Source of the DNA: an uncultured Clostridia bacterium
GTDB lineage: Bacteria; Bacillota; Clostridia; TANB77; CAG-508
DNA length: 26,029 bases
Reading direction: 5' to 3'
Assembly (NCBI GenBank): GCA_947599995.1
Contig: CANQFW010000011.1
Location: 1-26,029, forward strand
Shown here: positions 15,484 to 23,477 of the stretch, one piece after another
How the letters are laid out: each line of letters begins with the position of its first letter
Numbering within the stretch: the stretch's first letter is position 1
Notes under the pieces: generated by a model
What the model was told of the DNA's origin: nothing
What the model saw: only the letters and a program-made list of their open reading frames with translations
The model's database searches: none
Made by a program: the position numbers and the translations under genes

Positions 15484-18363
15484 TTATTTATTGTTAATAT
15501 ACTTTTTTAAAAACTTTCCTGTATAACTTTCCTCTATTTTGCAAATTTGTTCTGGTGTCCCTTCGGCAATAACCTGTCCACCATTATCCCCTCCTTCTGG
15601 TCCTAAATCAATTATGTTATCACAGGTTTTTATTAAATCCAAATTATGTTCAATTACTATTATAGTATTTCCAGTATCTACTAGTCTTTGTAAAATATTC
15701 ACCAATCTATGTACATCTGCAATATGTAAACCTGTTGTTGGTTCGTCTAATATGTATAACGTTTTGCCGGTAGCTCTTTTTGAAAGCTCCGTTGCGAGTT
15801 TTACCCTTTGAGCTTCTCCTCCTGAAAGTGTTGTTGACGGTTGTCCAAGTTTTATATATCCTAATCCCACATCATATAATGTTTTAATTTTATTTTTTAT
15901 TTTAGGTATTTTATCGAAAAATTCTAATGCTTCTTCAACTGTCATGTCTAGTACATCTGCTATGCTTTTACCTTTAAATTTAACTTCTAGTGTTTCGTAA
16001 TTATACCTTTTTCCTTTACAAACTTCACAAGGCACATAAACATCTGGTAAAAATTGCATTTCTATTTTGTGAACGCCATCACCTTGGCAACTCTCGCATC
16101 TTCCACCGGAAACATTGAAACTAAATCTTCCTTTATCGAATCCTCTAATTTTTGCATCGTTTGTATTTGCAAAAATTGTACGTATTTCGTCAAATACACC
16201 TGTATATGTCGCCGGATTTGAACGTGGTGTACGCCCTATTGGTGACTGATCTATGTCTATTATCTTATCTATTAAATTAATTCCTTTGACTTGCTTGCAT
16301 TTCCCTGGCTTTTCATTCGATTTATTAAGTTCTTTTGAAATTGTTTTATATAATATTTCATTAACAAGAGTTGATTTTCCTGAACCTGATACGCCTGTAA
16401 CACAGTTAAATACACCTAATGGGATTTTCACATTAATATTTTTTAAATTATTTTCTGTTGCACCTTTAATTTCTATCCATTTACCCTTTGTAATTTTTCT
16501 TCTTGAGTTAGGGACTTCTATTTTTATTCTTCCACTTAAATATTTACCTGTAATAGAATCTTCTACTTTCTTTATCTCTTCAGCAGTTCCTTGTGCCATA
16601 ACATTTCCACCATGCACGCCTGCTCCTGGGCCTATGTCTATTATTTGATCTGCTGCATACATTGTATCCTCATCATGTTCAACAACCAATAATGTATTTC
16701 CTAAATCTCTTAGTTTCTTTAGCGTTGCTAAGAGTCTATCATTGTCTCTTTGATGAAGTCCTATACTAGGTTCATCTAAAATATACAAAACTCCTGTTAA
16801 TCCAGAACCAATTTGTGTCGCTAGACGTATTCTTTGAGCTTCGCCACCTGATAATGTTCCACTGCTTCTTGAAAGAGTTATATATTCTAATCCAACATCT
16901 ATTAAAAACTGAAGACGCTTGTCTATTTCTTGCAAAATCATATCTGCTATCATTTTTTGCATGTTTGAAAGCTCTAAATTTCTTAAATATTCTTGCATTT
17001 TATTTATTGACATATCTGTTAATTCTATTATATTTTTATCACCTAATTTAATAGATAGAATTTCCTTTTTTAACCTTGATCCATTACATGTTGTACAATG
17101 CAGGTTGCTCATATAGAGTTCATAAAATCTTCTCATTCCTTCAGATTTTGTTTCGCTATGCCTTCTTTCTAAAGTTGGAATTACACCTTCAAAGGCACAA
17201 GTAAAATTTCTTACTCCAAAATTTGACTTATACTTAAAATCTATTTCTTCGTCACCTGTACCATATAAAATTTTTTCCAAAAATTCTCTTGGTAATTTAT
17301 TTATTGGCTTTTTTATATCTACACCATAATGTTTTCCTATTGATTCAAAATACATTTTAGCCATTGTTTCACCTTTTTTCATATTACTAGCGCCAAATGC
17401 TTTTACTCCATCATATAGAGTCTTTGTTTTATCCGGAATTATCAAATCCTCATCCATTTTCATAAGATAACCAATACCAGAGCAATCTGGGCAGGCTCCA
17501 TATGGATTATTAAATGAAAACATTCTTGGAGTAAGTTCTGGGAAACTAAATCCACAGTCTGGACATGCATAATTACAGCTATATAAAATATCTTTTGAAC
17601 CATCTGGTAACATTATTTCACCTGGAACTGCTTTTTCCTTATTTTTACTTATAACGTTAATTACGACCATATTATTTGCATGTTTTAATGAAGTTTCTAC
17701 AGATTCTGTAAGTCTGCTTCTTATTTCTGGCTTGACCACTAATCTATCTACTAAAAGTTCAATATTATGTTTTTTCTTTTTATCTAATGTTGGAGTCTCT
17801 GATAAGTCATATATTTCTCCATCTATGCGCACTCTTACAAACCCTTCTTTTTGTGCTTGTTCTAACTCTTTTTTATATTCTCCTTTTCTGCTTCTAACTA
17901 TTGGTGCTAGTATTTGTATACGAGTACCTTCTTCTAGATTTAACGCTTTATCAACTATTTGATCTATTGATTGCTTTTCTATTTTTTTACCACAATTTGG
18001 GCAATATGGTACACCTATTCTTGCAAAAAGAAGACGTATGTAGTCATAAATTTCTGTTACTGTACCTACTGTAGACCTAGGATTTTTTGATGTTGTTTTT
18101 TGGTCTATAGATATCGCTGGTGAAAGTCCCTCTATTTGTTCTACATCCGGTTTCTCCATTAGTCCCAAGAATTGTCTTGCATAGGAAGATAGGCTTTCAA
18201 CATATCTTCTTTGTCCCTCTGCATAAATTGTATCAAATGCTAAAGATGATTTTCCTGAACCTGATAATCCAGTTATTACTATTAGCTTATCTCTAGGAAT
18301 TTCTAGGTCTATATTTTTTAAGTTATGTACTTTTGCCCCTTTGATTATTATTTTGTCATTCAT
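15484..18363 (-). CDS. uvrA: Excinuclease ABC subunit A
   Basis: 959 residues, full length for UvrA, the damage-recognition ATPase of nucleotide excision repair that loads UvrB. It has two ABC ATPase modules. The first P-loop is GLSGSGKSS (residues 32-40) with the first signature LSGGEAQRIRLATQIGSG; the second module has GVSGSGKST and LSGGEAQRVKLATEL. Zinc sites are visible as CPNCGKK, the CNYACPDCG...CPDCSG set and CESCQGDG...CEVCKGKR. Both Walker B strands (LYILDEPSIGLH, LYILDEPTTGLH) are intact. uvrB and uvrC are not in the window. The ribosome site GAGG lies before the ATG, but the upstream terminator's T-tract ends only 24 bp before the ATG, leaving no room for a normal promoter. Confidence 0.97.
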   Translation of the reverse strand: MNDKIIIKGAKVHNLKNIDLEIPRDKLIVITGLSGSGKSSLAFDTIYAEGQRRYVESLSSYARQFLGLMEKPDVEQIEGLSPAISIDQKTTSKNPRSTVGTVTEIYDYIRLLFARIGVPYCPNCGKKIEKQSIDQIVDKALNLEEGTRIQILAPIVRSRKGEYKKELEQAQKEGFVRVRIDGEIYDLSETPTLDKKKKHNIELLVDRLVVKPEIRSRLTESVETSLKHANNMVVINVISKNKEKAVPGEIMLPDGSKDILYSCNYACPDCGFSFPELTPRMFSFNNPYGACPDCSGIGYLMKMDEDLIIPDKTKTLYDGVKAFGASNMKKGETMAKMYFESIGKHYGVDIKKPINKLPREFLEKILYGTGDEEIDFKYKSNFGVRNFTCAFEGVIPTLERRHSETKSEGMRRFYELYMSNLHCTTCNGSRLKKEILSIKLGDKNIIELTDMSINKMQEYLRNLELSNMQKMIADMILQEIDKRLQFLIDVGLEYITLSRSSGTLSGGEAQRIRLATQIGSGLTGVLYILDEPSIGLHQRDNDRLLATLKKLRDLGNTLLVVEHDEDTMYAADQIIDIGPGAGVHGGNVMAQGTAEEIKKVEDSITGKYLSGRIKIEVPNSRRKITKGKWIEIKGATENNLKNINVKIPLGVFNCVTGVSGSGKSTLVNEILYKTISKELNKSNEKPGKCKQVKGINLIDKIIDIDQSPIGRTPRSNPATYTGVFDEIRTIFANTNDAKIRGFDKGRFSFNVSGGRCESCQGDGVHKIEMQFLPDVYVPCEVCKGKRYNYETLEVKFKGKSIADVLDMTVEEALEFFDKIPKIKNKIKTLYDVGLGYIKLGQPSTTLSGGEAQRVKLATELSKRATGKTLYILDEPTTGLHIADVHRLVNILQRLVDTGNTIIVIEHNLDLIKTCDNIIDLGPEGGDNGGQVIAEGTPEQICKIEESYTGKFLKKYINNK

Positions 18364-18387
18364 TTTTTAACCTCACTAAATTTCCCT

Positions 18388-18436
18388 AAAAAAAGCGCCT
18401 CATAATATAAATTTCGTCTTAAAAATTTATATTATG
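18388..18436 (-). terminator. Terminator/attenuator between xerD and uvrA
   Basis: CATAATATAAATTT (18401-18414) and its exact complement (18423-18436) form a 14-bp stem with an 8-base loop. On the minus strand it is followed by GAGGCGC and seven Ts (18394-18388). It lies 22 bp after the xerD stop and its T-tract ends 24 bp before the uvrA ATG. Confidence 0.78.
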
Positions 18437-18458
18437 GACACCCTCTTATTTTTATATT

Positions 18459-19340
18459 TTATGCACGTGGATGTGCTTTTTTGTAGATATCACTTAATCC
18501 GCCATTTTGGAATTGCATGTATACTTGTGTTGATGAAATATCTGAATGTCCAAGCATCATTTGTATTGATTTTAAATCTGCCCCGTTTTGCAATAAATGA
18601 GTGGCAAATGAATGTCTTAGTGTATGTGGTGTTATATCTTTTGTTATTTGTGCTTGTTCCTGATAATATTTTATTATTTTCCAGAATCCTTGTCTTGTTA
18701 GTCTCTTACCATTTAAATTTACAAATAGTGCATTTTCTTTATCTGTTTTAACCAATATGTTTCTTGCCTGATCTAAATATTCTTTTAGTGCTGCGAGCGA
18801 CATTTTTCCTAGTGGAATTACTCTTTGTCTAATTCCTGTTTTACACATAACATTTCCATTTTGTAAATTAACATCGTCTACATTTAGAGATATTATTTCT
18901 GTTACCCTCATTCCAGTTGCATATGCAAACTCTAGCATAGCTTTGTCTCTTATTCCTTTTAAATCAACATCTTTTGGTTGTTCTAGTAGTAATTCTACTT
19001 CTTCTGATGTTAGTATGCATGGTGCCTTCTTTTCAATCTTTGGTGATTGTATATTATCTGTCGGGTTTTGCCCTATTTTCTTTATTTTTACTTCATATTG
19101 ATAAAATGATCTTATTGATGCTATCATTCTCGATATTGTAGATGGTTTTTTATCTTGTTCTTCTAAATATACTAAATAATTTTTTATATCTTCTTCTTTT
19201 ATTTTGTTGTATTTCTTGTCTTGATTTGTTATATATTCTTTAAATTGTGTTAAATCTCTTCTGTATGATTGAAGTGTATTATTTGATACTTTTTTATCGT
19301 TTTTTAGAAAGTTAAAAAATTCTTTTAATTGTTTATCCAT
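18459..19340 (-). CDS. xerD: Tyrosine recombinase XerC/XerD type
   Basis: 293 residues. The N-terminal 90 residues are the SAM-like core-binding domain (SNNTLQSYRRDLTQFKEYI), and the rest is the catalytic domain. The catalytic set is complete: Arg145 in YATGMRVTEI, His239 and Arg242 in PHTLRHSFATH, His265 in MMLGHSD and nucleophile Tyr274 in TQVYMQF. It resolves chromosome dimers at a dif site. In Clostridia this gene is commonly found next to spoIIM, as here, which marks it as the housekeeping Xer protein and not a mobile integrase. I start at 19340 because GGAG is 9 bases before it; the 19361 start has no ribosome site. Which Xer (C, D or CodV-like) cannot be told alone. Confidence 0.88.
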   Translation of the reverse strand: MDKQLKEFFNFLKNDKKVSNNTLQSYRRDLTQFKEYITNQDKKYNKIKEEDIKNYLVYLEEQDKKPSTISRMIASIRSFYQYEVKIKKIGQNPTDNIQSPKIEKKAPCILTSEEVELLLEQPKDVDLKGIRDKAMLEFAYATGMRVTEIISLNVDDVNLQNGNVMCKTGIRQRVIPLGKMSLAALKEYLDQARNILVKTDKENALFVNLNGKRLTRQGFWKIIKYYQEQAQITKDITPHTLRHSFATHLLQNGADLKSIQMMLGHSDISSTQVYMQFQNGGLSDIYKKAHPRA

Positions 19341-19397
19341 TTTGCTTATCTCCATCTCCATATTTTTATTTAATTATTCTTTACATAAATTACTTAT

Positions 19398-19426
19398 GTT
19401 ATATCAAACAATTTCAAAAAAGTAAA
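19398..19426 (-). promoter_or_regulatory. Sigma-A promoter candidate of xerD
   Basis: Minus-strand TTTACT (19426-19421), 17 bases, then TATAAC (19403-19398). The -35 box lies within the palindrome after spoIIM, so transcription exit and xerD initiation overlap. Confidence 0.4.
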
Positions 19427-19438
19427 TACTTTTTTGAA
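19413..19438. repeat. Palindrome after spoIIM
   Basis: TTCAAAAAAGTA (19413-19424) and TACTTTTTTGAA (19427-19438) are perfect 12-bp arms with a 2-base centre. It begins 7 bp after the spoIIM stop. The A6/T6 tracts are inside the stem, so it could act as a weak two-way terminator. Confidence 0.6.
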
Positions 19439-19444
19439 TATTTT

Positions 19445-20083
19445 TTAAAAATATTTTATCATTTTTTGTAAAATTGTGAAGGATACTGCATTCTCAATGA
19501 AACTCGATAATATAATTATTGCAAGCATAATTCCTGAGATTATGGTATGTCTTATTATCTCTAGCTTTATATTCTCTTTTCTCCTATCCTTTAATATTGA
19601 TTTATATAGTTTTATACTACTAACCCCTATAGTAAGAATTGCAGGAATAAACAATATATTTTGTAAGGATAGTGACAATATTGAAAATATTATACCTTTT
19701 ACCGTTCCTAGAGCAAACGTAAATGCTGAAATCGTATATCCTAAGGACAACCCTCTAAAAAAAAGAATTATAAAAGCTAATGGAATACCAATAACTGTTG
19801 TACCTGCAAACCATAGTAAACACGCCAGAAGTATATTATTTCTTATAGATGTAATTATTAGTTCTCCTGTATCTATTTTTTCTGTCATTTTGAATTTATC
19901 TACAAAATCTAATATGTAATTAGAAATTTGTGATGTTGTATCCTGTGGACTATTATTTACAATAATTACTCCTGCAAAAATTCCTATTAGAAATATTAGT
20001 GTTACTAGTATATATTTTTTTGAATTACTTACTATGTATGTTATTATTATTTGTTTGAAATTTGATATATTTTTTGTTTTCAT
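19445..20083 (-). CDS. spoIIM: Stage II sporulation protein M
   Basis: 212 residues, near the B. subtilis length (214), with five to six membrane helices (about 22-42, 83-104, 107-128, 134-155, 180-200). The family pattern is clear: FLIGIFAGVIIVNN after the first helix, the central NNILLACLLWFAGTTVIGIP, then LSLGYTISAFTFALG. SpoIIM belongs to the SpoIID-SpoIIM-SpoIIP complex that remodels septal peptidoglycan during engulfment in the mother cell. It is transcribed alone from a sigma-E-like promoter, with xerD 105 bp downstream. The ribosome site AAGGAG precedes the ATG. Confidence 0.92.
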   Translation of the reverse strand: MKTKNISNFKQIIITYIVSNSKKYILVTLIFLIGIFAGVIIVNNSPQDTTSQISNYILDFVDKFKMTEKIDTGELIITSIRNNILLACLLWFAGTTVIGIPLAFIILFFRGLSLGYTISAFTFALGTVKGIIFSILSLSLQNILFIPAILTIGVSSIKLYKSILKDRRKENIKLEIIRHTIISGIMLAIIILSSFIENAVSFTILQKMIKYF

Positions 20084-20111
20084 AAATTCTCCTTTTTTGT
20101 TTTCTACATAA

Positions 20112-20140
20112 TGTGTATGCTCATTTAAAGAATTTATGAC
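20112..20140 (-). promoter_or_regulatory. Candidate sigma-E promoter of spoIIM
   Basis: Minus-strand GTCATAA (20140-20134), a 14-base spacer, then CATACACA (20119-20112). This matches the mother-cell sigma-E pattern (ATA-containing -35, CATACA -10) closely. spoIIM is a sigma-E gene in B. subtilis. The start would be about 20 bases before the ribosome site. Confidence 0.72.
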
Positions 20141-20255
20141 AAGATATTTTTGTTTATGGTACTTTTGTGGAAGTTTTTATAGTCTCACTTTACTTATTTT
20201 AAATTAATATAATAACTATAGAACTATAATTTAAATATTATTTGATGATTCATGA

Positions 20256-20393
20256 TTATCTAGTTTTATATATTATTCGACCATCTATCTTTCTCTTTAA
20301 ATGTTCATAAGCCTCTTTTGATAATGCCAATTCTATTTCATCACATACACTTAAATCTTCTTTATATTCTTTTTTTCTTGCCTTATATGAAAT
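20256..20393 (-). pseudogene. CYTH-domain-like gene fragment
   Basis: An open minus-strand frame without a start codon ends at TAA 20258-20256. It reads YKARKKEYKEDLSV, CDEIELALSKEAYEHLKRKI and DGRIIYKTR. This resembles the middle of CYTH/triphosphate tunnel proteins, where a strand with EEIE, then a helix with EEY, then an xIxKTR motif occur in this order. The frame stops just after KTR, where the rest of the domain should follow, so it is a remnant. It abuts the carboxypeptidase remnant on the other strand. The family call is tentative. Confidence 0.42.
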
Positions 20394-20402
20394 ATTACTA
20401 TT

Positions 20403-20674
20403 GACAAAGGGGGTTCTTTCTATGTAGATGCTATATTAGAGAATACCTCTGATACCTTAATTGGAAAAGGAAAAGATAAAAATATAGAACAAGTTTTAAA
20501 TACAGGTGAAAATATATCTGCCCCAATTAGTGAAGGTCAAAAATTGGTGAATTAACTTTTACTTTAGATGATGAAGTATTATCTACTGTAAATATTGTTG
20601 CTAAAAATGATATAGGAAAAATTAATTTATTTACTATGGCTAAAAAATTTATTATTCCTGGGTTGATTTATTAA
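20403..20674 (+). pseudogene. D-Ala-D-Ala carboxypeptidase C-terminal remnant
   Basis: Plus strand, no start. Frame one reads NTSDTLIGKGKDKNIEQVL, then NTGENISAPISEGQK and a stop at 20553. The next frame continues GELTFTLDDEVLSTVNIVAK and NDIGKINLFTMAKKFIIP to TAA at 20672-20674. Joined, they match the PBP5_C domain (API..GQK.G.L.., then a VAK strand) of DacF-type D,D-carboxypeptidases, including the closing membrane-binding helix. The shift is explained by one base lost from an A-run at 20539-20543 (five As where six would restore GQKIGEL). The catalytic N-terminal domain is absent, so this is a dead 3' end that keeps its terminator. Confidence 0.62.
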
Positions 20675-20700
20675 GGAGCTAAAATCTAATTTAGCTCCTT
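20673..20700 (+). terminator. Hairpin after the carboxypeptidase remnant
   Basis: AAGGAGCTAAA (20673-20683) and TTTAGCTCCTT (20690-20700) form a perfect 11-bp stem with a 6-base loop that overlaps the remnant's stop codon. The tail is weak (ATAAATT). Confidence 0.65.
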
Positions 20701-20719
20701 ATAAATTCCATTAATTTGT

Positions 20720-20763
20720 AAATATAAAAGAAGTAGAATTAAAAATATTTTGACTCTACTTCT
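20720..20763 (-). terminator. Hairpin after the 20774 ORF fragment
   Basis: AGAAGTAGA (20729-20737) and TCTACTTCT (20755-20763) pair perfectly over 9 bp. On the minus strand the stem is followed by TTTATATTT. It is placed 11 bp after the stop of the minus-strand fragment. Confidence 0.6.
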
Positions 20764-20773
20764 CTTTAATTTA

Positions 20774-20989
20774 CTATTGCATAAAATAGCATAAACATTT
20801 ATACCCGTTGCTATTCTCATAAAATTTTACATCAATGCCTGATTCCATGAAAATTTTTCTAATTCTTTCTTTAGAATTTATATTTTTAGAAGTAATAAAT
20901 ACACAATCATTAAAATATAAATTCGTGGTAATATCAGTAAACCTGATGTAAAACCAACAACTGACAAGTTCATCAAAATGAGATAGAAG
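20774..20989 (-). pseudogene. C-terminal fragment of an unrecognised protein
   Basis: A minus-strand frame of 71 codons is open from a stop at 20992-20990 to TAG at 20776-20774, with no usable start upstream. The only ATG would give 25 residues. It includes FNDCVFITSKNINSKERIRK, then IFMESGIDVKFYENSNGY and ends KCLCYFMQ. The helix-turn-strand pattern and the terminator after it suggest a real but truncated gene end. I cannot name the family. Confidence 0.4.
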
Positions 20990-21018
20990 TTAGGAGGTTG
21001 CATTGCACCCTCCTAACT
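20988..21018. repeat. Inverted repeat downstream of the ABC gene
   Basis: AGTTAGGAGG (20988-20997) and CCTCCTAACT (21009-21018) form a perfect 10-bp stem with an 11-base loop, 24 bp after the ABC gene stop. Seven As follow on the plus strand, so the T-tract precedes the stem for the minus-strand gene. This is unusual for an intrinsic terminator. Confidence 0.65.
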
Positions 21019-21041
21019 AAAAAAACAGTAGCTCGAATGTG

Positions 21042-22361
21042 TTAAATCTCTTTTACTAAATTGCATTCCCCATCCTTTGCAAACTGTAAGCTTCTAAATG
21101 TGTACTCATTAGCAAGGTTCTGCTTGAATCCATCAATGTTCTGGTGCGTTGAGATTATAACAATGCGTTTCTTATCTCTGTTGGCATATCTCACAATGTA
21201 CTCCAAGATTCTTTCTGCATCAGCCGAATCAGATTCTGCCTTATCATCAATACCAGATGTACATTCGTCTAATACAATAACATCAATATCTTCATCTAAC
21301 CAGTACAACATCTTTGCAAGAATAAGCCTTTGCTTCTGTCCGTTAGACAGTGACTGTTCAAATTGCTTTTCTTTCATCCATTTCCACACATCAAAGCAAT
21401 TAGATTTTATTTCACACCATAAATGGAGTTTTTCCAAAATTGTTTGCATTTTAGCAAGGTCAGCATTTCCGTTACAACAGAACAATTCTTCATAGATACT
21501 AAGAGAACCTAACTTCAGCTTTTCATCGTAAAACAAAAATCGTGATGTTGAAGGTATTTCCGTACTTTTCTCCAATCTGATTCTTTCAGTCAGCATTTTC
21601 ATAAATGTCGATTTTCCGCTACCAGATGGTCCATACAGAATTACTACTTCACCGTTACCAATGTGTATGGGATTCCTTGATACTAATGTGAAAGGCTTAT
21701 CATTTTCAGATTGTTCTAAATACTGAATTGAGAAAGGATTGATGCTGATACTGTCAACAACCTTAGGTGTCGAAACCTTTGCAGATTCATTATGATATAC
21801 ATCTAAAATTAAACACATATCAGGTTCTTCTTTTTCCATTATTGTGAGCCTCTCGTTGTGGTTGTTCAAAGTTTCAGCAATACGACTAATCTGTCCTAAT
21901 GCAGTTTCAACAATTAGAAGTGTTGCAGTAATTTCTGTTATTGTTGCTAAACTTATACTGTTCCATTCAACTCCTAACAGATAGAATATTATAATTCCGT
22001 ACTGACTAAATGCTTCCATTATTGTTACAAACAATCTTGACAAATTCATCTTCTTATGAAACTTTGTAACGTTCTCGTTACTTGCAATAACAGTCTTTTG
22101 AAATTTGCTGATTCTCATGTTCAAGTCATTTCTGACAATTACAGGAACACGAAGCAAATCATTAACTATCAAAGACTGCTCGTTGTTATATTCTCTATGT
22201 TTCTTATAATATGCCTCTCTATTCAAACTAATATATGCTGAACTAAAGAAAGAGATAAGTACAAATACGAAAATCAAAGGAATAAAAACAACTTGGTCGA
22301 TAGATGTGTTGGTTAATATGGCTACAGTAAGCATAATAATAACACTAATCATTTCAAACAC
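21042..22361 (-). CDS. 5'-truncated ABC exporter (permease-ATPase fusion)
   Basis: 439 codons counted from a GTG that is only the first convenient start; the frame is open to a stop just inside the neighbouring element. Residues 1-170 are the second half of an exporter membrane domain, including the long cytosolic helix pair around YYKKHREYNNEQSLIVNDLL. The expected first one or two helices (roughly 100-130 residues) are missing. The ATPase domain has Walker A GPSGSGKS (244-251), an altered signature LSNGQ (337-341, normally LSGGQ), Walker B VIVLDE (361-366) and the switch His406. Base composition is visibly less AT-rich than in the core genes, suggesting transfer. The upstream end coincides with the recombinase-trio element, so the gene is probably dead. 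The substrate is unknown. Confidence 0.8.
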   Translation of the reverse strand: MFEMISVIIMLTVAILTNTSIDQVVFIPLIFVFVLISFFSSAYISLNREAYYKKHREYNNEQSLIVNDLLRVPVIVRNDLNMRISKFQKTVIASNENVTKFHKKMNLSRLFVTIMEAFSQYGIIIFYLLGVEWNSISLATITEITATLLIVETALGQISRIAETLNNHNERLTIMEKEEPDMCLILDVYHNESAKVSTPKVVDSISINPFSIQYLEQSENDKPFTLVSRNPIHIGNGEVVILYGPSGSGKSTFMKMLTERIRLEKSTEIPSTSRFLFYDEKLKLGSLSIYEELFCCNGNADLAKMQTILEKLHLWCEIKSNCFDVWKWMKEKQFEQSLSNGQKQRLILAKMLYWLDEDIDVIVLDECTSGIDDKAESDSADAERILEYIVRYANRDKKRIVIISTHQNIDGFKQNLANEYTFRSLQFAKDGECNLVKEI

Positions 22362-22370
22362 ATCAAATGT

Positions 22371-22454
22371 ATTATGGAAAGAAATAATTTATGGAAAGCA
22401 ATTTCTCGAATCACTAGATTTACTTATAAGTTTAACAAAATTTACTTTCCATAA
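22371..22454 (+). repeat. Left end of the RIT-type element
   Basis: ATTATGGAAAG (22371-22381), 7 bp, TTATGGAAAG (22389-22398), 46 bp, then the inverted copy CTTTCCATAA (22445-22454, extending to CTTTCCATAAT at 22455). These three exact copies are likely recombinase binding sites. The stretch from 22455 to the third recombinase stop is otherwise unassigned. Confidence 0.7.
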
Positions 22455-22529
22455 TAATTTAAGAACTTATTTTATAAAGTTTTTCAGCCAGTTCATTAAC
22501 TCAATATCATCTGTCCATTCTTTATTTTC

Positions 22530-23477
22530 TTATTCAGGAAGTATTTGTTCCTTTTCATTTAATTTTTCTAATGCTTCTCGTTTCATTTTTACACTAGTTT
22601 TTGAGTAGATTTCAGTTACTTTCAAGTCAGTATGTCCAAGAAAATCCCTTATAAAAATAGGATTTATATTTGCTTCAGTTAAATGCATAGCCTTTGTATG
22701 TCTTATCCTATGTGGTGATATTTCTTCGATTCCACACATATTTGCATATCTTTTTAAAATATAAGCAATTCCTTGACGTGTTAACTTTTTTCTTTGTGAA
22801 TTATAAAATAAAGGATGCGTTGAATATATTGGTGTGTCTAATTTTTGCTCTTTTAAATAGTTTTTAATTAATAAAACAGTTTTATCCATAAGTGGCACAC
22901 TTCTTGTTTTTCTACCTTTTCCAGTTAATTTTACTTGTGCAGGAGTATCAAGACGTATATCTCCAACAGTTAAATCTGCAAGTTCTTGTACTCGTGCGCC
23001 ACTATCATATAATAAACTTAACAATGTTTGATCCCTTCGTCCTTTTTTTGTTGAAATATCAGGAGATGATAAAAGTTTCTTCGTTTTTTCTTCATCTAAA
23101 TATCCTATTGTTTTCTTTTCAGCTTTTTTATATGGTATTCCAATTATTTGCTGACATTGAAACATGTATTCTGGTACTTGCATTTGAATATATTGAAACA
23201 ATGAATGTATAGCTGCTAAGCGCTGGTTTCTTGTACTAATACTGTTTCCTTTTTCGTTTTCTATCCAATTTAGGAAATTAATTATAGTTTCATTTGTAAG
23301 GTCTTCTACTTGAATTTTATTGCTTTTTACGTTTTTTACATCTATCATAAATTTTATCAATTGTATATAAGTATCTCTATATGATGTTATCGTATTTTTA
23401 CTTTGATTATGCACTATAGGAAGCTCTTTTAATAAAAAATTACTTAGTAACTGTTGAAAACTATTAATCATCTTCAT
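22530..23477 (-). CDS. Tyrosine recombinase, third of trio (RitC-like)
   Basis: 315 residues. Residues 10-100 form the core-binding SAM-like domain, and 125-310 the catalytic domain with a complete set: Arg162 in YDSGARVQEL, His256 and Arg259 in SPHRIRHTKAMH, His282 in FLGHTD and nucleophile Tyr291 in EIYSKT. The GKGRKTRSVPL hairpin (187-197) carries the beta-sheet Lys. It overlaps the previous gene by 14 bp, and its GGAGGTG ribosome site lies inside that gene, so it is translationally coupled. After the TAA, the same frame stays open for 20 codons (see findings). It acts with the other two recombinases on the element ends; the division of labour is unknown. Confidence 0.92.
   Translation of the reverse strand: MKMINSFQQLLSNFLLKELPIVHNQSKNTITSYRDTYIQLIKFMIDVKNVKSNKIQVEDLTNETIINFLNWIENEKGNSISTRNQRLAAIHSLFQYIQMQVPEYMFQCQQIIGIPYKKAEKKTIGYLDEEKTKKLLSSPDISTKKGRRDQTLLSLLYDSGARVQELADLTVGDIRLDTPAQVKLTGKGRKTRSVPLMDKTVLLIKNYLKEQKLDTPIYSTHPLFYNSQRKKLTRQGIAYILKRYANMCGIEEISPHRIRHTKAMHLTEANINPIFIRDFLGHTDLKVTEIYSKTSVKMKREALEKLNEKEQILPE

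Noticed and set aside
16253..16648. 131-codon plus-strand ORF inside uvrA
   Set aside because: Antisense to the conserved second ATPase module of UvrA; no ribosome site.
18434..18751. 105-codon plus-strand ORF antisense to xerD
   Set aside because: It is a shadow of the clear xerD reading frame and is built of hydrophobic residues from antisense codons.
22306..22608. Plus-strand ORF across the left element end
   Set aside because: It overlaps the ABC gene and the third recombinase in antisense, has no ribosome site and spans the element border.
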